Assembly (NCBI RefSeq): GCF_036647415.1
Contig: NZ_JAVXKG010000008.1
Coordinates: forward strand, 1-64,000
DNA length: 64,000 nt
Origin: Empedobacter sp036647415
GTDB taxonomy: Bacteria; Bacteroidota; Bacteroidia; Flavobacteriales; Weeksellaceae
Direction: 5' to 3'
Shown: positions 15,263-22,480 of the stretch, piece by piece
How positions within the stretch are numbered: the first letter of the stretch is position 1
Layout: each line of letters starts with the position of its first letter
Position numbers and translations under genes: made by a program
The notes under the pieces: model-generated
The model's input: only the letters and a program-made list of their open reading frames with translations
Told to the model about the DNA's origin: nothing
Database searches by the model: none

Positions 15263-16894
15263 TTACTTTTTTCTAAAGACTAATATAATGATACAACCAG
15301 CCGTAAAAACAGAAAGTAAATATCCAATCCAAGAGAGTAGTGGCATATCCAAAATCATAGGTCGAATAGTTGTATTAGCCAGCATACTTGCTCCGATACC
15401 AAAAGTTAAAGTAAGAATAGCCAAAACAATTTTGTTGATACTATCTTTCATCAACTTTTCTATATGATCAATTTCATTGATTTTGAAATTCATAGATAGA
15501 TTATCGTGATTTATTTTTTCAATTAATTTTAGCGTATCTTCTGGTAAGTCATTAATTAAATCCTGAACATCTTTCAGATTATCAATTGCTTTCTTGCTCA
15601 AATGTTTTGGATGAAATTTTTGACGTGCTAATTTCACAGCGTATGGACGCATAGACCGTTGCACATTAAGATCAGCATGTAATTGTTGTCCAATGCCTTC
15701 TATCAAGGCAATTCCACGCATTAAGATATAAACATATTCGGGTAGCAAAACATGATTGTTATGAAGTATATGATTAAATTTTTTGATGATAATTTGTACC
15801 TCAATTGTATCAACAGTGTTGTATTCTAAATAATCAAAAATATCTGCAATATCACGTTCCAATTGTTTTTCGTTATCGATATAATGCTTAATAGCCATTT
15901 TTTTTAGCGACCGAACAATTCTTTTCGGGTTTTTAAGTCCAAAATCAATCACAACATTTTCTAAAGCTTCTTTTTCGTTAATGGCTAAAATTCCCATCGA
16001 TCCAAAATCTATGAATACAATTTGTCCATTTTTTTTGATGAAAATGTTTCCAGGATGAGGATCCGCATGGAAAAAGCCGTCTTCAATTAATTGTTTCAAA
16101 TAAATATCAAATCCTTTTTGGACGATTTTTTTTGGATCTAAACCCAATTCGTGTAGTTTTTCGACATCATTTACCTTGTATCCATCAATAAATTCCATGC
16201 ACAGAAAATTATTGTTAGAATAATCCGCGTAAGTTTTAGGAACATAAACATCCTTATTACTTTCAAAATTTTTTCTGAAACGTTCAATATTCTGTAATTC
16301 GTTTGTTAACGAAAGTTCTTTGATGATAGAGTTTTCAAATGATTTCTCAATTTCAGAAATAAATAATTTTTGAAGTTTTTCATATTTTTTCTCTAAAAAA
16401 TGAATGATATCGCGAATCAATGCTAAGTCAGATTCAATTATTTTCTGAATATTAGAACGTTTTACTTTAAAAATAACCTCTTCACCATTTAATAAAGTAG
16501 CGCGATAAACTTGCGAAATACTTGCAGCAGCAAAAGGATGTTCATCTATTGTTAAAAAATGTTCATCAGGGTTTATACCAAATTCATCTCTTATTTTTTG
16601 TCTGATGTCTATTTCTTCAGGAGGAACATTGTCTTGTAATTTTTTTAATTCGTCGATTAAAGCTTCAGGAACCAAATCTTTTCGATTGCTTAATAATTGC
16701 CCAAATTTGATGTAAGTTGGCCCTAATTCTTCTAGAACTAATCTAAAACGTTGATTAAAATTGGCGTTGAAAATTTCGTTTGTTGGTTCGTTGTGGAGAA
16801 AATCGCTTCCACGAGATAAAATTTCATCTAAACCATGTTTGGATAAGACACTTACTATTTTAGAAAATCGTTTTAGTTTTTTTAAACTATCCAT
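15263..16894 (-). CDS. ABC1/AarF/UbiB-family atypical kinase
   Basis: Membrane-associated atypical kinase-like ATPase that in other bacteria supports quinone (ubiquinone) synthesis. Diagnostic features are the KxGQ motif (YIKFGQLLSNRKD, about 60-72), the alanine-rich loop AAASISQVYRA replacing the glycine-rich loop, the VAIK-like lysine (FKVKRSNI), the catalytic block HADPHPGNIFI and the metal-binding IDFGSMG. Two C-terminal membrane helices (about 495-540) anchor it. Length 543 is typical. As the phylum uses menaquinone, the pathway role is an inference; nothing nearby clarifies it. Single gene, convergent with the porin gene. Confidence 0.9.
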   Translation of the reverse strand: MDSLKKLKRFSKIVSVLSKHGLDEILSRGSDFLHNEPTNEIFNANFNQRFRLVLEELGPTYIKFGQLLSNRKDLVPEALIDELKKLQDNVPPEEIDIRQKIRDEFGINPDEHFLTIDEHPFAAASISQVYRATLLNGEEVIFKVKRSNIQKIIESDLALIRDIIHFLEKKYEKLQKLFISEIEKSFENSIIKELSLTNELQNIERFRKNFESNKDVYVPKTYADYSNNNFLCMEFIDGYKVNDVEKLHELGLDPKKIVQKGFDIYLKQLIEDGFFHADPHPGNIFIKKNGQIVFIDFGSMGILAINEKEALENVVIDFGLKNPKRIVRSLKKMAIKHYIDNEKQLERDIADIFDYLEYNTVDTIEVQIIIKKFNHILHNNHVLLPEYVYILMRGIALIEGIGQQLHADLNVQRSMRPYAVKLARQKFHPKHLSKKAIDNLKDVQDLINDLPEDTLKLIEKINHDNLSMNFKINEIDHIEKLMKDSINKIVLAILTLTFGIGASMLANTTIRPMILDMPLLSWIGYLLSVFTAGCIIILVFRKK

Positions 16895-17011
16895 AAAATA
16901 TAAATTGGATTTGATGACAAGTTACAAATAAAGTGACTTTTGTTTTGCCAACATTATTATAAGGTTTTATAAATAATTTGTTGTAAATAAATTTAAAATT
17001 TTATCATGTGT

Positions 17012-17041
17012 TTGATATATGTAAAATGTTCATTATCTTTG
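17012..17041 (+). promoter_or_regulatory. rpsA promoter P1
   Basis: A -33 TTG (17012-17014) and a -7 TATCTTTG (17034-17041) with 19-base spacing. The downstream sequence GCACTCG is shared with the lrp promoter at 19172-19178. This would give a leader of about 115 bases. Confidence 0.65.
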
Positions 17042-17060
17042 CACTCGCTAAAATGATGAA

Positions 17061-17125
17061 GGAATCAAGCGATTAATTATAAAGTTAAACAACTCTCCGT
17101 CATATATTTGCATTTTGATGATTCC
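17061..17125 (+). promoter_or_regulatory. Candidate rpsA leader structure with a second -7 element
   Basis: GGAATCA (17061-17067) can pair with TGATTCC (17119-17125), and a second exact -7 match TATATTTG lies at 17103-17110, 50 bases before the start codon. The leader could therefore be made long (structured) or short (unstructured). S1 genes are autoregulated through leader structures in enterobacteria; whether that applies here is inference. Confidence 0.35.
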
Positions 17126-17160
17126 AGAATAAATGTGATTGAGATACAAATTTTTAGAAT

Positions 17161-18993
17161 ATGTCTAAAGAAACAAACCAAGAGGAGGTACAAGAAGTTG
17201 TATTGAACACTCCAGTATTAGATGCGTCTGCAAACGCAAACGTAACACCAGAATCTTTTGATTGGGAATCTTTCGAATCAGGATTAAACGAAGAAGATCG
17301 TAAAGAAAAAGCTGAATTAGAGCAAATGTACGATACAACTTTAGAAGAACTACATGAAAATGAAGTATTCAAAGGACAAGTTGTACGTATTACTGATAAA
17401 GAAGCTATCGTTGATATCAACTTCAAATCAGAAGGTGTAATTTCATTAAACGAATTCCGTTATAACCAAGATTTAAAAGTTGGTGATATAGTAGAGGTAA
17501 TGGTTGACCAACGTGAAGACAAAAACGGTCAATTAATCTTATCTCACAAAAAAGCGCGTACATTAAACGCTTGGGATGCTGTTAATAAAGCACATGATTC
17601 TCAAGAAATTGTTAACGGTTACATCAAAGCTCGTACGAAAGGAGGTATGATTGTTGACGTATTCGGAATCGAAGCTTTCTTACCAGGTTCTCAAATCGAT
17701 GTTAAACCAATCCGTGATTACGAACAATTCGTAGGAAAAACTATGGAGTTCAAAGTTGTTAAAATCAACCCAGAATTCAAAAACGTAGTAGTTTCTCACA
17801 AAGCGTTAATCGAGGCAGATATCGAAGTTCAAAAGAAAGAAATCGTTGCTCAATTAGAGAAAGGACAAGTATTAGAAGGTGAAGTTAAAAACATCACATC
17901 TTACGGTGTATTCGTAGACTTAGGAGGTGTTGACGGTTTAATCCACATTACTGACTTATCTTGGTCTCGTATCAACCACCCATCTGAAATCTTAGAAGAT
18001 GGACAAAAAATTAACGTTGTAATCTTAGATTTCGACGAAGATAAATCTCGTATCCAATTAGGTATTAAGCAATTAGAAGCTCATCCATGGGATGCTTTAA
18101 ATGCTGATATCAAAGTAGGTGACAAAGTAAAAGGTAAAGTAGTAGTTTTAGCTGATTACGGTGCTTTTGTTGAAGTTGCTCCAGGTGTAGAAGGTTTAAT
18201 CCACGTTTCTGAAATGTCTTGGTCTACTCATTTACGTTCTGCTCAAGATTTCGTAAAAGTTGGTGACGAAGTTGAAGCAGTAGTTTTAACTTTAGATAGA
18301 GAAGAAAGAAAAATGTCTTTAGGTATAAAACAATTAACTCCAGATCCTTGGACAGATATTACAACTAAATACCCAGTAGGTTCTACTCACAAAGGTAAAG
18401 TTCGTAACTTCACAAACTTCGGTGTATTCGTAGAATTAGAAGAAGGTGTTGACGGATTAATCTACATTTCTGACTTATCTTGGACTAAGAAAATTAAACA
18501 CCCATCAGAATTCTGTGCGGTTGATGATATCTTAGACGTAGTAGTTTTAGAATTAGACGTAGAAGCTCGTCGTTTATCTTTAGGACACAAACAATTAACT
18601 GATAATCCTTGGGATCAATACGAAGGTAAATACGCTGTAGGAACAACTCATACAGGTACTGCTGTTGACGTATTTGATAAAGGAGCTACAATCCAATTTG
18701 AAGATGCTGATGTTGAAGCTTTCGCTCCAGCTCGTACTTTAGAGAAAGAAGATGGTTCTCGTATCAAGAAAGGAGAAGAAACTTCTTTCAAAGTTATTGA
18801 ATTCAACAAAGAATTCCGTCGTGTAGTAGTTTCTCATACATCAACTTTCCGTGAGGAAGATATTAAGATTGAGAAATCTAACAACAATAATAACAATAAC
18901 AACAACTCTAATAATACAATCGAAACTTCTACTTTAGGAGATATTGATTCATTAGCAGAATTGAAAAAGAAAATGGAAGAAGGAGGAAACTAA
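17161..18993 (+). CDS. rpsA: 30S ribosomal protein S1
   Basis: Binds mRNA at the 30S platform; important in this phylum, which mostly lacks Shine-Dalgarno pairing. Six S1 (OB-fold) domains can be placed at about 68-131, 150-213, 235-304, 320-390, 406-477 and 493-560. Domains 3-5 are the most canonical (G-V-F-V-x-L ... GLIHxSxLSW). An acidic N-terminal region precedes them. The C-terminal tail contains a run of nine asparagines (574-582) and ends with a short helix (LGDIDSLAELKKKMEEG). Codon use is strongly biased (AAC, GGT, CGT), as expected of a highly expressed gene. Single-gene unit with two candidate promoters. Confidence 0.96.
   Translation: MSKETNQEEVQEVVLNTPVLDASANANVTPESFDWESFESGLNEEDRKEKAELEQMYDTTLEELHENEVFKGQVVRITDKEAIVDINFKSEGVISLNEFRYNQDLKVGDIVEVMVDQREDKNGQLILSHKKARTLNAWDAVNKAHDSQEIVNGYIKARTKGGMIVDVFGIEAFLPGSQIDVKPIRDYEQFVGKTMEFKVVKINPEFKNVVVSHKALIEADIEVQKKEIVAQLEKGQVLEGEVKNITSYGVFVDLGGVDGLIHITDLSWSRINHPSEILEDGQKINVVILDFDEDKSRIQLGIKQLEAHPWDALNADIKVGDKVKGKVVVLADYGAFVEVAPGVEGLIHVSEMSWSTHLRSAQDFVKVGDEVEAVVLTLDREERKMSLGIKQLTPDPWTDITTKYPVGSTHKGKVRNFTNFGVFVELEEGVDGLIYISDLSWTKKIKHPSEFCAVDDILDVVVLELDVEARRLSLGHKQLTDNPWDQYEGKYAVGTTHTGTAVDVFDKGATIQFEDADVEAFAPARTLEKEDGSRIKKGEETSFKVIEFNKEFRRVVVSHTSTFREEDIKIEKSNNNNNNNNNSNNTIETSTLGDIDSLAELKKKMEEGGN
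18880..18915 (+). repeat. AAY trinucleotide repeat encoding the asparagine tract of S1
   Basis: Mixed AAC/AAT codons encode nine Asn, one Ser and two Asn just before the C-terminal helix. The mixture of codons lowers slippage risk. It probably forms a flexible linker. Confidence 0.8.
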
Positions 18994-19023
18994 TTCTCTA
19001 ACCCAAATTTTTTTAAAATAATT

Positions 19024-19052
19024 AAGCTGTCCAGTTTTGGACAGCTTTTTTT
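19024..19052 (+). terminator. Intrinsic terminator after rpsA
   Basis: Perfect 10-base-pair stem AAGCTGTCCA / TGGACAGCTT, 4-base loop, T-run. Confidence 0.9.
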
Positions 19053-19139
19053 ATTTTGTAGATAATGTAAAGTTATATTTTCGAACATTATTAGTAAATA
19101 AAAAATAAAACACGAAGAATATACATTTTTTAATAATTA

Positions 19140-19158
19140 TTTTGAATATTATTCAAAA
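19140..19158. promoter_or_regulatory. Candidate Lrp-type operator overlapping the lrp promoter
   Basis: TTTTGAATA-T-TATTCAAAA is a perfect palindrome with 9-base arms. Its central 15 bases match the E. coli Lrp consensus YAGHAWATTWTDCTR at 13 of 15 positions. It covers the -33 TTG (19142-19144) of the lrp gene, a position suited to autorepression. Confidence 0.55.
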
Positions 19159-19172
19159 AACACTTAATTTTG
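19142..19172 (+). promoter_or_regulatory. Promoter of the lrp-eamA operon
   Basis: A -33 TTG (19142-19144) and a -7 TAATTTTG (19165-19172) with 20-base spacing. The -7 element ends 8 bases before the ATG, so the leader should be only a few bases. Confidence 0.6.
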
Positions 19173-19180
19173 CACTCGAA

Positions 19181-19657
19181 ATGGAAAAGATAGAATACAA
19201 TTTAGATGCTACTGACTTGAAAATCATGCGATTAATGCAAGATAATGCACGTATTAATAATGCAGATATCGCAAGAGAATTAGGAATGGCACCTTCTGGG
19301 ATTTTAGAACGCGTAAAAAAGCTTGAAAACAAAAATGTGATTATTGCTTATCATGCAAAAATAAATCCTGTTGCGGTTGGACAAAAATTACTTTCGTTCA
19401 TTTTTATAAAAACGATAGATATTATTGGCGACGAAACCGTAGGAAGACAATTGGCAGAAATTCCAGAAGTGTTAGAAGTTCATGATATCGCAGGTGAAGA
19501 CGGTTATTTGATAAAAGTTAGAACAAGCGATTCTGAAGGTTTGGTAGAATTGATGAGGCAACATTTAAGTAAAATTGGCGGAATTACATCTACACGAACA
19601 ACAATTGTATTACAAACCATAAAAGAAGAACAGAATATCGTTATACCAACGGTTTAA
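19181..19657 (+). CDS. Lrp/AsnC-family transcriptional regulator
   Basis: Amino-acid-responsive regulator that forms dimers and octamers. N-terminal winged helix (LDATDLKIMRLMQDNARINNADIARELGMAPSGILERVKKLE, helix-turn-helix about 22-41) and a C-terminal RAM ligand-binding domain (about 65-150) with IPEVLEVHDIAGEDGYLIKV. I start at the ATG for MEKIEYNLD; an upstream TTG 13 codons earlier coincides with the -33 promoter element and is rejected. The EamA exporter follows after 16 bases, so the pair resembles known regulator-exporter couples for amino acids. A palindrome on the promoter suggests autoregulation. Confidence 0.92.
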   Translation: MEKIEYNLDATDLKIMRLMQDNARINNADIARELGMAPSGILERVKKLENKNVIIAYHAKINPVAVGQKLLSFIFIKTIDIIGDETVGRQLAEIPEVLEVHDIAGEDGYLIKVRTSDSEGLVELMRQHLSKIGGITSTRTTIVLQTIKEEQNIVIPTV

Positions 19658-19673
19658 TAAAAATTAGAGTGCA

Positions 19674-20687
19674 ATGAAAGGAGGACAACCAAGTAAAATG
19701 CTAATTATACTAGCTTATTTCGTGGTTTATGTAGTTTGGGGATCAACTTATTTTTTTATAGATAAAGCGTTACATGGATTTAGTCCATTTATTTTAGGTT
19801 CGTTTCGCTTTATTGCGGCGAGTACCTTATTAATGGGATATTGTAAAATGAGAGGTTACAAGTTATGGAATAAACAAATTGTAAAACAATGTATGTTTAC
19901 AGGTTTTATGCTGTTGTTTATTGATATGGCTGGTATTATTTGGTCGGAACAATTTTTACCAAGTGGAATAGTTGCTATTATGGCAGCTTCGGCAGCTATA
20001 TGGTTTATCGTTTTGGATAAACCAAAATGGAAACAAAATTTCTCTAGTTTACCCACAGTTTTAGGTGTTATTTTTGGTTTTATAGGTGTTTTGATGTTGT
20101 TTTACGAACAAACAACTTCTACACATGTAAATCCAGAACAACAATTTCTAAATACTGTAGGAATGATTGTTTTGATTATCTGTGCCATCGCTTGGACGTT
20201 AGGATCTTTGTATTCTAAACATATTTCGGATAAGCAAAAGAAAGATGTTGTAAAGTCTAAAGAAGATTTACATATTATGGTAAAAACGGCTTGGCAGATG
20301 ATAACTGCAGGCGTTTTATTTAATACCGTTGCAATGTTAAATGGCGAATATACACGATTTGAATTGAGTAACGTGACAACCGAAGATTGGTTGTCTATGG
20401 CTTATCTTACAACATTCGGTTCTATTTTAGCATTCGGTTCTTATGTTTGGTTATTGCAAGTTCGTCCAGCTGTAGAGGTTTCTACTTATGCATACGTCAA
20501 TCCAATTGTTGCAGTTGCCTTAAGTTATTTCTTTTCGGATGATGTGGTAACACATTTACAGATTTATGGATTAGGGGTAATTTTATTTAGTGTTCTATTA
20601 ATGAATTGGAACCTTTATAAAAATACGAAAATCGTTCAGAAAATCTTAAACTTTGTTAATGAAAGGCGTTTTACTAGCGCTCATTAA
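19674..20687 (+). CDS. EamA/DMT-family inner membrane exporter
   Basis: Ten-helix drug/metabolite transporter with two EamA repeats: the first at about 8-140 (VVWGSTYFFIDKAL, FILGSFRFIAAST, WSEQFLPSGIVAIM) and the second at about 160-318 (AYLTTFGSILAFGSYVWLL, VEVSTYAYVNPIVAVALSYFF). A loop of charged residues between them (DKQKKDVVKSKEDLH) is cytoplasmic. It is encoded 16 bases after the Lrp regulator and ends in a terminator. By analogy with other Lrp-exporter pairs it may export an amino acid or a related metabolite; the substrate is inference. Confidence 0.88.
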   Translation: MKGGQPSKMLIILAYFVVYVVWGSTYFFIDKALHGFSPFILGSFRFIAASTLLMGYCKMRGYKLWNKQIVKQCMFTGFMLLFIDMAGIIWSEQFLPSGIVAIMAASAAIWFIVLDKPKWKQNFSSLPTVLGVIFGFIGVLMLFYEQTTSTHVNPEQQFLNTVGMIVLIICAIAWTLGSLYSKHISDKQKKDVVKSKEDLHIMVKTAWQMITAGVLFNTVAMLNGEYTRFELSNVTTEDWLSMAYLTTFGSILAFGSYVWLLQVRPAVEVSTYAYVNPIVAVALSYFFSDDVVTHLQIYGLGVILFSVLLMNWNLYKNTKIVQKILNFVNERRFTSAH

Positions 20688-20710
20688 ATATTATGATTTA
20701 TTTAAAAGAA

Positions 20711-20741
20711 AAGCAGCTCAAGAAATTGAACTGCTTTTTTT
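20711..20741 (+). terminator. Intrinsic terminator after the EamA gene
   Basis: Stem AAGCAGCTCAA / TTGAACTGCTT with one mismatch, 4-base loop, T-run. Confidence 0.8.
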
Positions 20742-20746
20742 GTTGA

Positions 20747-21265
20747 TTATTTTGAATATAATATATTTTTAAGTTTTTTGAATTCATCTTTGGCACCAAA
20801 TGCATCAGTGTTAATATCAGATTCGGTGAAAGTTGATTGTTCACATTTGAAACAAATTTTAGCAATTCCTACAATTTTATTTTCTTTTTTGAAAACCAAA
20901 ATATCATTATAAAATGGAATACATGCAGTCATAAATCCATTAATAGATTGATTTTCATCAAAACAAAATAACTTATTTAATTTATCATTTTTTAAAGTTG
21001 AAATGGTTGATTTATTAAAATCATTACTTGATAAATTAACTAATTTATCAACATCTTTAATTTTTAAAAAAGTTTGACCTTGAAATACATCAACTAAGAA
21101 CTTATTATTTTGCAAATCTGGAGGAATACTATCTAAGTTTCGTTTGAAATTGTACCATTCAATTTCATCGTACTCATAAAAGGGTTGACAGCCTTTTTGT
21201 TTACATGATAGTAAGGAAATAGATATTATTAAAAGTGTTGTAAAAAGAAATAAATTATTCTTCAT
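20747..21265 (-). CDS. Lipoprotein, function unknown
   Basis: A 172-residue protein with a lipoprotein signal (MKNNLFLF ... ISLLSC, lipobox Cys at about 21 from the chosen start). The mature part is polar, with a Cys-x-x-Cys pair near KICFKCEQ (about 140-147) and another Cys (FCFDENQS). I recognise no family. The start is the second possible ATG, since the extra seven residues upstream would spoil the signal peptide. Monocistronic on the minus strand, between the eamA terminator and the ribB terminator. Confidence 0.65.
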   Translation of the reverse strand: MKNNLFLFTTLLIISISLLSCKQKGCQPFYEYDEIEWYNFKRNLDSIPPDLQNNKFLVDVFQGQTFLKIKDVDKLVNLSSNDFNKSTISTLKNDKLNKLFCFDENQSINGFMTACIPFYNDILVFKKENKIVGIAKICFKCEQSTFTESDINTDAFGAKDEFKKLKNILYSK

Positions 21266-21283
21266 ATTATTAATATTTAATTT

Positions 21284-21291
21284 CAAATCTA
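21284..21291 (-). promoter_or_regulatory. -7 element of the lipoprotein gene
   Basis: Minus-strand TAGATTTG, an exact TAnnTTTG match 18 bases upstream of the ATG. Its -33 region would lie in the ribB terminator hairpin. Confidence 0.4.
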
Positions 21292-21292
21292 C

Positions 21293-21324
21293 AAAAAAAA
21301 GCAGCTCTTCTCAGAACTGCTTTT
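21293..21324 (-). terminator. Terminator of the ftsK-lolA-lptF-ribB operon
   Basis: Stem AAAAGCAG / CTGCTTTT with a 12-base loop; a run of eight A on the left gives a U-run on the minus strand, directly downstream of ribB. Confidence 0.75.
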
Positions 21325-21346
21325 GTATTATGGTAAAATAATTTTC

Positions 21347-22471
21347 TTATAATTGAGAACATTTTACAATCTCCAAACCATATTGTGTTGTATGAGGATC
21401 TTCTAAATTGCGGGTAATTAAATTGATTTTCTGAATACCCAAATCTTTGATAATTTGAGATCCTATACCGTGATCTTTTTCGTCAGCAGGTAAAACACCT
21501 GATTTAGATTTTCCTTCAGAAAAACTTTTTAAAATTTCTAATTTTTGTTCTATCAATTCCGAGTTTTGAATATTGTTGATAAAAATAACAACTCCTTTTT
21601 TTTCTTCATTAATAATATTCATTGTTTTTTCTAGCAAAGGAGTTTCTCCATTTTGCAAAGCACTAAACAAATCGTAATAACTATTTGTAGATTTTACACG
21701 TACTGGTACAACATCATCTTTTGTCCAAGTTCCTTTTTTCAAGGCAAAATGTACTTGATTATTTGTTGTTTGTTGATAAGCGATTAATTCGTAATCTCCG
21801 AATCTTGTTTTTGCCTCAAACTGATCGATACGTTTTATTAATGATTCGTTTTCTAATCTATATTTGATTAAATCTTCTATCGAAATAATTTTAAGATCAA
21901 ATTTCTCTGCAATTTCTAACAATTCAGGAAGACGAGCCATTTCACCATCTTCTTTCAGAATTTCGACAATACAACCCGCAGGATAATGTCCAGCCATGCG
22001 CGCCAAATCTACAGCTGCTTCTGTATGCCCCATGCGTACTAAAACGCCACCATCTTTCGCAATAAGTGGAAAAATATGTCCTGGTTTACCTAAATCATCT
22101 GGATTTGTATCTTCGTTGATTAAAGCTTGAATAGTTTTAGAACGATCCGAAGCAGAAATACCTGTTGTACAACCATGTCCTTGTAAATCGACAGAAACGG
22201 TAAAGTTTGTTTCGTAAATTGCCGTATTGTGTCCAACCATCAGGTCAAGACCTAACGCTTTACATCTTTGTTGTGTAAGTGGTGTACAAACCAAACCGCG
22301 TCCGTGAGTAACCATGAAATTGATTACTTCTGGTGTTGCAAATTCGGCTATACATAGGAAATCTCCTTCATTTTCGCGATCTTCATCGTCAACAACAATG
22401 ATAACCTTTCCTTGTTTTAGATCTTCTAAAGCTTCTGCAATTGTGTTTAATTGAGATGATCTTTTTTCCAT
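21347..22471 (-). CDS. ribB: 3,4-dihydroxy-2-butanone-4-phosphate synthase with degenerate GTP cyclohydrolase II-like domain
   Basis: Makes the four-carbon precursor of riboflavin from ribulose 5-phosphate. The DHBP synthase domain (about 8-205) is intact: VDDEDRENEGDF metal/substrate loop, THGRGLVCTPL and GHTEAAVDLARMAGHYPAGCIVEI. The C-terminal half (about 210-370) keeps the outline of RibA (FGDYELIAYQ, DHGIGSQIIKDLGIQKINLIT) but lacks the zinc-binding CxxDxxxSxxCxC segment, which is replaced by TNSYYDLFSALQNGE, so GTP cyclohydrolase II activity is not expected. The cell should carry a separate RibA. It is the last gene of the ftsK-lolA-lptF-ribB run, 9 bases after lptF. Confidence 0.9.
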   Translation of the reverse strand: MEKRSSQLNTIAEALEDLKQGKVIIVVDDEDRENEGDFLCIAEFATPEVINFMVTHGRGLVCTPLTQQRCKALGLDLMVGHNTAIYETNFTVSVDLQGHGCTTGISASDRSKTIQALINEDTNPDDLGKPGHIFPLIAKDGGVLVRMGHTEAAVDLARMAGHYPAGCIVEILKEDGEMARLPELLEIAEKFDLKIISIEDLIKYRLENESLIKRIDQFEAKTRFGDYELIAYQQTTNNQVHFALKKGTWTKDDVVPVRVKSTNSYYDLFSALQNGETPLLEKTMNIINEEKKGVVIFINNIQNSELIEQKLEILKSFSEGKSKSGVLPADEKDHGIGSQIIKDLGIQKINLITRNLEDPHTTQYGLEIVKCSQL

Positions 22472-22480
22472 TTTATTTGT

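Noticed and set aside
19142..19180. Longer lrp start at TTG
   Set aside because: The TTG is the -33 promoter element inside a palindrome, and the -7 box lies between it and the ATG, so it cannot be in the transcript.
21325..22471. FMN riboswitch upstream of ribB
   Set aside because: ribB is internal to an operon with only 9 bases before it; there is no room for the aptamer and no conserved motif.
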